Positions 34,372 through 40,452 of a stretch of 64,000 nt of DNA are shown piece by piece. The number at the start of each line of letters is the position of its first letter. Within the stretch, counting starts at the first letter, position 1. The stretch comes from Micromonospora vinacea (GTDB lineage Bacteria; Actinomycetota; Actinomycetes; Mycobacteriales; Micromonosporaceae), in the NCBI RefSeq assembly GCF_015751785.1, contig NZ_JADOTY010000001.1, positions 7,254,001-7,318,000 on the forward strand, given 5' to 3'. The notes beneath the pieces are model-generated. The model was not told the DNA's origin. It saw nothing but the letters and a program-made list of their open reading frames with translations, and made no database searches. A program made the position numbers and the translations under genes.

Positions 34372-34782
34372 GTGCGCCGCATCATCACCACCATCGCACT
34401 GCTCGGGCTGTCACTCTCCGTCGTACTGGCACCGACGCCGGCCAGCGCGGCTAGCAGCGTAGAAGTCACCTCAGCGACCCTTGTCGCGCGCGGCGTCGCC
34501 GTGGACATCACCCTCACCGTGACCTGCCCAGCCGGCCTGTCCGGCGCGACGGAGCTGATCGTCCGGCAGCGGTCGGGCGACAGGGTCGCCTACGCGGGCG
34601 GTTGGGCGCCCCTCAACAGCTGCACCGGCGAGCCGCAGGCCGTGACCGGGCGAGCATGGGTGGAGGGCGGCGGGCTGGTCCTGCACAAGGGTGTCGCACT
34701 GATCAGCGGCGGATTCGAACTGTGCAACCAGGACGTCTGCGACTACCCGACCTTCGAGCAGACGTTCCGCATCACCCGCTGA
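34372..34782 (+). CDS. Secreted protein of unknown function
   Basis: Protein of 136 residues from GTG 34372, which has AAGGAGG at ideal distance. A Sec signal peptide (RRIITTIALLGLSLSVVLAPTPASA) is cleaved after ASA. The mature part of about 105 residues looks like a single beta-sandwich (SSVEVTSATLVARGVAVDITLTVTC) with four cysteines in TCPAG, NSCTG, LCNQDVCDY, which may pair. No known family was recognised. It follows the DDN-like gene by 69 bases and may be its own unit. Confidence 0.78.
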   Translation: MRRIITTIALLGLSLSVVLAPTPASAASSVEVTSATLVARGVAVDITLTVTCPAGLSGATELIVRQRSGDRVAYAGGWAPLNSCTGEPQAVTGRAWVEGGGLVLHKGVALISGGFELCNQDVCDYPTFEQTFRITR

Positions 34783-34826
34783 GAGCGGCCGACCCATTGC
34801 CGCTGACCGCCGACGGGGGAATCCGA

Positions 34827-34888
34827 TGATCAAGTGATGAGAAGTAGGTCAGACCCACTTCCGAAACCTACTTTTCATCACCTGATCA
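34827..34888. terminator. Long hairpin between convergent genes
   Basis: Two 23-base arms (34827-34849 and 34866-34888; outer TGATCA, inner AAGTAGGT) pair with one mismatch and one G-T around a 16-base loop. It is AT-richer than its surroundings. It can end transcripts from both sides, or may be a REP-like element. Confidence 0.7.
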
Positions 34889-34944
34889 CTGCCTCCGGAG
34901 CGAACAGCCGAACCTGGCCGCGGTGATCGGATCAGGCACGCCTG

Positions 34945-35394
34945 TCAGCCGGCCGCCTCAATCGCGGCCTCCACCTTGTCCAGGTAGTTGAACCACCACT
35001 CCCCCTCATCGGGCTGAGAGGCTGTGGCGAGGAGATTGGCTGCGACAACGAATACGACACTCACGCCGCTCGCAGTGTTCGCAAGTCGTGGCAGCTTGCC
35101 CGTCGTCACCGCGGACAGGACGGCATGTACGTCCTGTGCGGAGACCTCGGCCCATCGTTCCTGCTGACCGATGTTGCGAGAGATCTCGTTGATCTCGTGG
35201 GTTGAAGGCAGGCCATCGTGGACCTCGAACAGAACAGCGGCGTTCACGGCCAGCGTCAGCTCGACCGCCTTGGTCAACGTCTCCTGACTGACACTCAAGG
35301 CGTCCAAGGCGCTGTCGAATCTGTCGGAGTCACGGTGAACAGCAGCATCCAGGACAGCTCTGACCTGAGCCTCTACCTGCTCATTGATCTTCAC
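34945..35394 (-). CDS. Unknown protein, small-gene island
   Basis: Protein of 149 residues from GTG 35394, with GGAGGGCCGGGCC upstream. The N-terminal half is helical and acidic (VEAQVRAVLDAAVHRDSDRFDSALDALSVSQETLTKAVEL), the middle has EINEISRNIGQQERWAEVSAQDVHAVLSAV and the end VVFVVAANLLATASQPDEGEWWFNYLDKVEAAIEAA. No signal peptide or clear membrane helix. It resembles small actinobacterial proteins of unknown role found near GntR/phage-type regulators. Its start overlaps the upstream small frame (35381-35659) by 14 bases, suggesting coupling. No function assigned. Confidence 0.7.
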   Translation of the reverse strand: MKINEQVEAQVRAVLDAAVHRDSDRFDSALDALSVSQETLTKAVELTLAVNAAVLFEVHDGLPSTHEINEISRNIGQQERWAEVSAQDVHAVLSAVTTGKLPRLANTASGVSVVFVVAANLLATASQPDEGEWWFNYLDKVEAAIEAAG

Positions 35395-35659
35395 GGCCCG
35401 GCCCTCCGTCTCGGTGCTTCGCTCTCCACGCCTTAAAAGATCCGGCTGCGGCAGCAGCAGCCAGCAGAGTACCCGCAACCGCCTTGACGGTCGTTGGCAA
35501 GAATTCCTGGAAACTCGCGTACGCCGCAGCCGTGGCCGAGGTCCACCACCCGATCGACTCGCTGCTGAGGTGCTGGCGGCGCGGTGCCGGCGGCGCTGCC
35601 TGGTTTCGGTTCGTTCTATGGAGCCGTCGAGGGACCGCAGACCTGATGACTGGTTTCAC
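35381..35659 (-). CDS. Possible small membrane protein
   Basis: A frame of about 92 residues ends within the start of the next gene. The credible part is its C-terminal half, which holds a hydrophobic helix (TVKAVAGTLLAAAAAAGSF) followed by a basic tail (KAWRAKHRDGG). GTG 35659 is the start used, but it lacks a clear ribosome site and the first 35 residues look unstructured. The tight overlap with the downstream gene favours a real gene. Function unknown. Confidence 0.4.
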   Translation of the reverse strand: MKPVIRSAVPRRLHRTNRNQAAPPAPRRQHLSSESIGWWTSATAAAYASFQEFLPTTVKAVAGTLLAAAAAAGSFKAWRAKHRDGGPGREDQ

Positions 35660-35700
35660 CGTCAAGGGTGGTTGGTGGATTGCGCTGCCACCACCCGTGG

Positions 35701-35964
35701 TCAGTTTCCCAGCGCTCGGACCTTGGCGATCGTCTCCTGCACATGCTGCTTGGCCGGGTCGCCACCCTGGGACGCCTGCGCGAGCGCCTGACGGTAAGAG
35801 TCGATCATGCCGACCAGCGGACCAGCGGCTACGCCTTCCAGCGCGCCCGCAACGAGTGCCCGCGCCTCGGCCGCGTCCTGTGCTGCCGCTGCGGTCTTGG
35901 CCTTCGCCTCGTCCAGCTTCTGCGACGCCGCCGCCAACCTCGCGATGATCTGTGCTGCGCTCAC
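35701..35964 (-). CDS. DUF6244-like small helical protein
   Basis: Protein of 87 residues from GTG 35964, with GGGGAGG six bases before. It is nearly all helical and Ala-rich: VSAAQIIARLAAASQKLDEA, AKTAAAAQDAAEARALVAGALEG, then MIDSYRQALAQASQGGDPAKQHVQETIAKVRAL. I recognise it as close to a widespread small protein family of Micromonosporaceae (DUF6244-type) whose function is unknown; the overall shape recalls ESX/WXG-like helical hairpins but it lacks WXG. Same strand as the GntR gene, 157 bases downstream. Confidence 0.75.
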   Translation of the reverse strand: MSAAQIIARLAAASQKLDEAKAKTAAAAQDAAEARALVAGALEGVAAGPLVGMIDSYRQALAQASQGGDPAKQHVQETIAKVRALGN

Positions 35965-36121
35965 GCGCACCTCCCCGTGATCGACCATCGCCTCCACCAC
36001 AGCGGAGACCACATGGGAGCGTACGAGATTCGCGCACCCAGCGCGACCGCGTGATCGCTCTCTCGTCACGACGAGAGCAGCAGATCCCTCAAACTCAAGC
36101 CACTTAGGGGACCGCAACTGC

Positions 36122-36340
36122 TCAATGCTCAGCGACAAAGACACCCAGCCCGTGAACGCCTTCGACAAGGCCTTGGGTCTGTAGGACGAGAATCGCCTGC
36201 CGCACCACGCCAGCCGAGACGTTGTGCTCAACACGAAGCTGGGAGGTGGATGGCAGCTTGTCACCTGGGGCGAGTTCACCGGACGCGATCTGCTCTCGGA
36301 TATGGTCCGCGAGCTGCGCCCATTTGGGCTTGGCGGGCAT
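36122..36340 (-). CDS. Minimal GntR-type regulator (DNA-binding domain only)
   Basis: Protein of 72 residues from ATG 36340 with AGGGAG upstream. It consists only of the winged HTH of the GntR family (WAQLADHIREQIASGELAPGDKLPSTSQLRVEHNVSAGVVRQAILVLQTQGLVEGVHGLGVFV) with no effector domain. Such short GntR proteins are common in actinomycete integrative elements and near small-gene clusters. An inverted repeat with TGTAC/ACTAGT half-sites lies 60 bases upstream (36388-36430), a likely autoregulatory site. Confidence 0.9.
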   Translation of the reverse strand: MPAKPKWAQLADHIREQIASGELAPGDKLPSTSQLRVEHNVSAGVVRQAILVLQTQGLVEGVHGLGVFVAEH

Positions 36341-36387
36341 GTCGTCTCCCTGGTCTGCACCGCCATTTGATCACACCCAACTACTCA

Positions 36388-36430
36388 GTACAAGAACGGA
36401 CTAGTCTGTCGTTGACTTGTACAGACTAGT
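36388..36430. promoter_or_regulatory. Nested inverted repeats, likely GntR operator
   Basis: ACTAGTCTGT (36400-36409) pairs with ACAGACTAGT (36421-36430), and GTACAAG (36388-36394) pairs with CTTGTAC (36416-36422). TTGACT at 36412 resembles a -35 box inside the array. It is placed upstream of GntR and of the rightward small-gene operon, so it could control both. Confidence 0.6.
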
Positions 36431-36611
36431 GTGACAAAGTTCGAATCGACCGGCTCCCTGGTCTGCAAACCCGGAGCTGGTTCGTTCCCACCGCGCAGGA
36501 AGCGCCCGGTCGTCGGTCCCCCCGTTCGGCCGGGCGTGCCGGGGCGTGCCCGCACGCCGCCCCGACGCAAGAGCCGTGAGCAGCTAGGAGACGACCAGAC
36601 GGGAGCCCCCG

Positions 36612-36839
36612 ATGCCCGATCGACCCGACGAATGCCCCGCCGACCCACCAGCCCAAGCTTTACCCGAGCAACGCCATCGCCTCGTGTCCGATCAGGACGT
36701 CGAGGACGCCGACGACGTCCTCTTTGCCCATCCGCCCCGCGTGGTCCGTCGCTGGTTGTGCGAGTGCGGCGTCGACTACCCCTGTGCCGATGTGCGCTTC
36801 GCCCTGCTGGTCAAGTCCAGTGCCGAGGCGGGCGAATGA
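36612..36839 (+). CDS. Small protein with CxCG...C motif
   Basis: Protein of 75 residues from ATG 36612 with GGGAG six bases before. The first half is polar; the second contains RRWLCECGVDYPCADVRFALL, in which three cysteines spaced CxC-x6-C could bind zinc, as seen in small proteins of actinomycete mobile regions. Its stop overlaps the next start (ATGA), so it is first of a three-gene operon. Function unknown. Confidence 0.65.
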   Translation: MPDRPDECPADPPAQALPEQRHRLVSDQDVEDADDVLFAHPPRVVRRWLCECGVDYPCADVRFALLVKSSAEAGE

Positions 36840-37516
36840 GCACCGATGCCGTGGACGACCTGCGGACCGCCTGGCTGGCGACCATCTCCGCTGCCGATCG
36901 GGCGGGCGCGCAGTTGCACGGGGCGGGGCCGCCCGGTCGGCCGTTGCCCTGGCAGGACGCGGTCACGGAGTGCTGGCGGGCGTTGAGTCTGGTCTACGCC
37001 GGCTTGGCCGCCGATCGGCAGTCACCGGGAGGCTCGGTCGGGGACCTGCTCGCCGGTTTGCACGCCGCTCGGTTCGACGCGGACCGGGCCGCCACTCTGG
37101 CCGCTCGGGTCCGCTGGCGGCTAGGCGCGACCGAGGACCGGCTGCGGCGTACCCGGGAAGTGGCGGACGTGGTCGCGGCCCGGCACCTCGCGGCGGCGAT
37201 CACCCGGTTGGACCTGGTCGTTGCCCGGCTCGCGGTCGGCGGTCGCCGGATCGAGCGTTCGGTGGCGGCACTGACCGGCCATTCGGTGGCGGCACCGCCC
37301 GCGCTGCCCCAGCCCACCAGCCGCGACAACGCCGCCGACCAAGACAGCGACGCCGATCACGACAGCGACAACGGCAGGGCCAGCGACGCCGGCAGCGCCG
37401 AAGTGATCGCTCGCGGCTGCCGGGCGGCGAGCGCGCTGGTGACCCGGCGGCATCGTCTGACCAGGTCACGCGCACACCGGAGAGCACTCACGATGATCAG
37501 GAGGCGACGATGGTGA
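36836..37516 (+). CDS. Unknown helical protein
   Basis: Protein of 226 residues, start ATG 36836 inside the previous stop (ATGA). Residues 1-165 are predicted helical and Ala/Arg-rich (AWLATISAADRAGAQLHGAG, ATLAARVRWRLGATEDRLRRTREVADVVAARHLAAAITRLDLVVARL). A highly acidic Asp-rich linker (DNAADQDSDADHDSDNG) is followed by a very basic C-terminus (RRHRLTRSRAHRRALTMIRRRRW). Such opposite charge tracts suggest nucleic acid or partner binding. No family was recognised. Confidence 0.65.
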   Translation: MSTDAVDDLRTAWLATISAADRAGAQLHGAGPPGRPLPWQDAVTECWRALSLVYAGLAADRQSPGGSVGDLLAGLHAARFDADRAATLAARVRWRLGATEDRLRRTREVADVVAARHLAAAITRLDLVVARLAVGGRRIERSVAALTGHSVAAPPALPQPTSRDNAADQDSDADHDSDNGRASDAGSAEVIARGCRAASALVTRRHRLTRSRAHRRALTMIRRRRW

Positions 37517-37974
37517 CCGACCCGCACGCGGCGTTACGCGGCCTGCTGACCGGGCGGCTGCGCGGCCACGAACGCCGGCTGGGTCGGTTTGCCGAGTCGG
37601 ACTGGCGGCGGTACGCGGACCTGCTCGCCGGTGCGTTGTTGGTGGCGGTACGGCGGCGGTTCGTCGCGGGGCAGGATCGCGCGCCGGTGATCCGCTTCGT
37701 GGCGTCCGCTCGGGAACGCTACGACGCGACCGGGCGCGACGTCGACCCGGTGCTCGCCGAGGCGCTGGTGTGGGCGGCGCTCGGCGAGCGTCCGCCGGTG
37801 CCCCACGACGTGGCGGCGATCGTCGCGCGGACGGTGCTGCTGCTCGGCCTGCTCGAAGACGAAGGTCTCACCGACCGCGAACTCGACGACGTTCTCGTGG
37901 CCGCCGCACTCGCTGCCGATGACACGGCGCACGATGCGGATCCCCAGCAGGTAGGCGAACCGGCGCGGCAGTGA
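37510..37974 (+). CDS. Unknown helical protein, last gene of small operon
   Basis: Protein of 154 residues from ATG 37510, with GGAGG upstream and a 7-base overlap with the previous gene. It is helical throughout (LLTGRLRGHERRLGRFAESDWRRYADLLAGALLVAVRRRF, AALGERPPVPHDVAAIVARTVLLLGLLEDEGLTDRELDDVLVAAALA), with an acidic end. No signal peptide; hydrophobic stretches are amphipathic rather than membrane-spanning. No function recognised. A strong hairpin (38008-38048) ends the operon. Confidence 0.65.
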   Translation: MVTDPHAALRGLLTGRLRGHERRLGRFAESDWRRYADLLAGALLVAVRRRFVAGQDRAPVIRFVASARERYDATGRDVDPVLAEALVWAALGERPPVPHDVAAIVARTVLLLGLLEDEGLTDRELDDVLVAAALAADDTAHDADPQQVGEPARQ

Positions 37975-38007
37975 GCGCAACCGGGTCGAAGATCGACACG
38001 GGATAGC

Positions 38008-38048
38008 TGAAGTCGGGGTATCCCACTGGCGCGGATACCCCGACTTCA
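38008..38048. terminator. Bidirectional hairpin
   Basis: TGAAGTCGGGGTATCC and its exact complement are separated by nine bases, between two convergent genes. Perfect 16-bp stem. Confidence 0.85.
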
Positions 38049-38103
38049 ATGAAACCGAGTGGATCACGCCCGGCGGCGGCCGGGACAGGCCACAACAGCC
38101 CAA

Positions 38104-38790
38104 CTACGCCGACGGCGGGCCGTTCTGTGCCCGGGTGATCAGATCGTGCAACGGCTTGGTGCCGCTGCCGACCATCACGCCGGTCACGACGGCGTCGACC
38201 CAGACCGCCACCCCGTTCCAGTCGCCGCCGGCGACCGCGTGCAGAACGTAGAACCCGCCGGCGCTGGACGCCACGGTCGCCAACCCGCTGGCGAGACCCC
38301 ACGCGACGATGGTGCGGTTGGCCTTTGCCCGCGCGACCTTGGCGGTGGCCACGGCGACCGCCTCGCGGTCGGCCTCGGTGAGGCCGTCGACCCGACCGGT
38401 CACGTCGGCCACCGTCCGGGACAGCGCAGCCTCGGCGGCGCGCCCCGGCAGCCACCGCGAGAACGGTTCGAGGATCCGCTCGACAGCTGCGGCGAAGACC
38501 AACAGGGTGAGGAAGACGCCAGTGGTGTCCTCGGGCTGGATCTTCGCCGCGGAGGCGCCGCTGCGCCAGATCATCCAGCCGCCGACGGCGCCGACGGCGA
38601 TCAGCCCGAAGCCCGCGACCACAGCGCCCGGGCCGGCCTGCTGCGATGCGGCGACGACCGACAGCCCTGGCTCGGAGCGAGGCGTCGTGCCTGCGGCAGC
38701 ATCGGCGTTGACCGGCGAAACGGCAATCCCGCCGCCTGCCGGCATCGGCTCAACCTGGGTGGACGTCTGTCCCTGCAATTCCCTGACCAA
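38104..38790 (-). CDS. Unknown membrane protein
   Basis: Frame of 228 residues; the start used is TTG 38790, and ATG 38745 is an alternative because neither has a strong ribosome site. About four hydrophobic segments are visible (GAVVAGFGLIAVGAVGGWMIW, TTGVFLTLLVFAAAVERIL, TIVAWGLASGLATVASSAGGFYVL, VWVDAVVTGVMVGSG). A charged cytoplasmic loop with KVARAKANR lies between the second and third. The end reads SGTKPLHDLITRAQNGPP, resembling small phage-holin-like or Micromonospora accessory membrane proteins. Function not assigned. Confidence 0.7.
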   Translation of the reverse strand: MVRELQGQTSTQVEPMPAGGGIAVSPVNADAAAGTTPRSEPGLSVVAASQQAGPGAVVAGFGLIAVGAVGGWMIWRSGASAAKIQPEDTTGVFLTLLVFAAAVERILEPFSRWLPGRAAEAALSRTVADVTGRVDGLTEADREAVAVATAKVARAKANRTIVAWGLASGLATVASSAGGFYVLHAVAGGDWNGVAVWVDAVVTGVMVGSGTKPLHDLITRAQNGPPSA

Positions 38791-39060
38791 CCTTTCGACC
38801 TACCGCTCGCGAGACGTCGAGGCGTGATGATCCAGACCTCGGCAGGCGGACTGCGCACCGACTGCGCTCGGGGCGCGAGACTACGGCACGGGACCGAACA
38901 CGGTGGACGGCCGGGAGGTGTGGTGCCCAGCGCCGCAGACTGCGAGGCAAGCGAACACAGTGGAGCAACGGACGACAGACCGTGTTGCCGAGGCTCGGGA
39001 CCATGCCGGAGCGCGAAGCCTCATAGACTCGGTGGCCGCTGGCAACGGGGGTGACGTGGC

Positions 39061-39618
39061 GTGACGGCTCAGAGGACAGACACGACATCGGCTGGCAGTG
39101 GTCGCCGGGCTCCCGCCATTGGCCTGTCCGGCGGTCTCATCGGGCTGCTCGCCCTCCTGCTCGTCGTCTCCGTCGCGACCGGTGACGGGCAGAGCATCCT
39201 CAGCAGCCTCCAGTCATCGTCATCGGCGCCGGGCGCGCCCAACCCGACCCTGGAATCTCGGGCACCTCTCGACCGGGCGTGCATCGCCAGGACCAAGGGC
39301 CAGGAAGCGGTGGCGTACTTCCAACGGGACATCCCCGAGGGCCGGTGGGGTGAACCGGTGCGCGGCACCGCCTCGGCGGCCAGTGAGCCGTACGTGCTGT
39401 GGCTCTTCGACGCTCAGTGCGAACCGCACCGGGCGGTCGAGGTGCCAGCACGGACCAGTCGGACGTTCAAGGCCCAGCTGGGTCAGGTCTGGTACTACGC
39501 CGAAGCGTCGGCGGGGCGGCCCGTCGACGGCTGCGCCTGCCGCGTCTTCAGCCCTTCGAACAGCGGCGCCGAGCAGAGGTTCAGCGACGCCGGCAGCATC
39601 ACCTACCACCTGGACTAG
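39061..39618 (+). CDS. Unknown membrane-anchored extracellular protein
   Basis: Protein of 185 residues from GTG 39061. One membrane helix (about 20-41, IGLSGGLIGLLALLLVVSVA) follows a short basic N-terminus, so most of the protein should be outside. The outer part has a Ser/Pro linker and then a small domain with four to five cysteines (DRACIARTKG, DAQCEPH, GCACRV) and beta-like stretches (SEPYVLWLFDA, LGQVWYYAEAS). No known family. It lies upstream of the FtsK-type cluster but on the other strand. Confidence 0.65.
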   Translation: MTAQRTDTTSAGSGRRAPAIGLSGGLIGLLALLLVVSVATGDGQSILSSLQSSSSAPGAPNPTLESRAPLDRACIARTKGQEAVAYFQRDIPEGRWGEPVRGTASAASEPYVLWLFDAQCEPHRAVEVPARTSRTFKAQLGQVWYYAEASAGRPVDGCACRVFSPSNSGAEQRFSDAGSITYHLD

Positions 39619-39648
39619 CCGGTCGGCCCGAGCCGGCCAGCCGCACCG

Positions 39649-40452
39649 TCAGCGCAGGCCGCGCACCATCAGCAGGTACGCGCAGTAGGCCATCGGCACC
39701 AGCAGGAAGCAGATCAGGAACCCGAGCGGCAGGTATCGCGGCGGGGTGCCGGCGACCATCGCGGGCCGCCCCCACCGGCCCAGCACCAGGTACCCACCGA
39801 AGAACGCCACGGCCGGCAACCCCGCGCAGATCCACGCGCCGAGGGTGAACCCGTCCACCAGGCCGACCCCGGAAGCGAGCACCAGGATCAGCACGAGCAC
39901 CCCGGCGGCGGCCCCGCACCCGGCGTAGACGGCTACCGCGCGGGCCAGCGGCGACCACGTCGGGAGCAGCGCGGGCCGCTGGGCCAGCAACTCCGCCTGC
40001 TGGCCGTGCCGGTCGGCCTCGTCGGCCATCCGCCGGGCCAGCTCCAACTCCACCGCCGGGTCGGCCGCCGCCGAGCGCTGCGCGGGCACCCCGCCGCCCG
40101 CCGGGCTCACCGCCGTCGGCAGCGCCAGCCGCGCCTCCCCCGCCGGCAGCTGGGGGTACGCCCCGACGTCCGCCCGCCCCGGCGCGCCGGCTGCGCCGGC
40201 GGGTCCGCCGTCCCCGGATCCGGGTGGGGTGGGAGGAGGGGCCGGGGCAGGAGGTGGTTGGTCGATGCCGATGGCTCGGCCGAGCTGGTCGAGGCGCTGC
40301 CCCTGGGCGCTCAGCCGCTGCTGGAGGTAGTCGACGGCGGCGTGCAGGTCGCGGCGGCGCGCGGACTCGGCGGCGGCGTGCTGTTCCCCGGCGCGGTGCT
40401 GCGCGGAGAGTTGTCGGGCCAGCGCCGCGTACTCCTCGAAGGACACCGTCAC
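39649..40452 (-). CDS. Coiled-coil membrane protein of the FtsK/PBP operon
   Basis: Protein of 267 residues from GTG 40452, overlapping the FtsK-type stop by 4 bases (GTGA). Residues 1-60 form a charged coiled coil (EEYAALARQLSAQHRAGEQHAAAESARRRDLHAAVDYLQQRL). A long Pro/Gly/Ala linker, then a second helical stretch (ELELARRMADEADRHGQQAEL) and three or four membrane helices (YAGCGAAAGVLVLILVLASG, TLGAWICAGLPAVAFFGGYLVL, YLPLGFLICFLLVPMAYCAYLLMV) follow. It could anchor the ATPase to the membrane. The family was not recognised; the role is inference from operon position. Confidence 0.75.
   Translation of the reverse strand: MTVSFEEYAALARQLSAQHRAGEQHAAAESARRRDLHAAVDYLQQRLSAQGQRLDQLGRAIGIDQPPPAPAPPPTPPGSGDGGPAGAAGAPGRADVGAYPQLPAGEARLALPTAVSPAGGGVPAQRSAAADPAVELELARRMADEADRHGQQAELLAQRPALLPTWSPLARAVAVYAGCGAAAGVLVLILVLASGVGLVDGFTLGAWICAGLPAVAFFGGYLVLGRWGRPAMVAGTPPRYLPLGFLICFLLVPMAYCAYLLMVRGLR

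Noticed and set aside
35701-35964. WXG100/ESX substrate
   Set aside because: Size and helical character are similar, but there is no WxG motif, and no type VII genes are in the window.
36431-36540. tRNA remnant (GTTCGAATC and GGTCTGCAAACC words)
   Set aside because: T-loop-like and anticodon-loop-like words occur, but no acceptor stem or consistent cloverleaf can be drawn.
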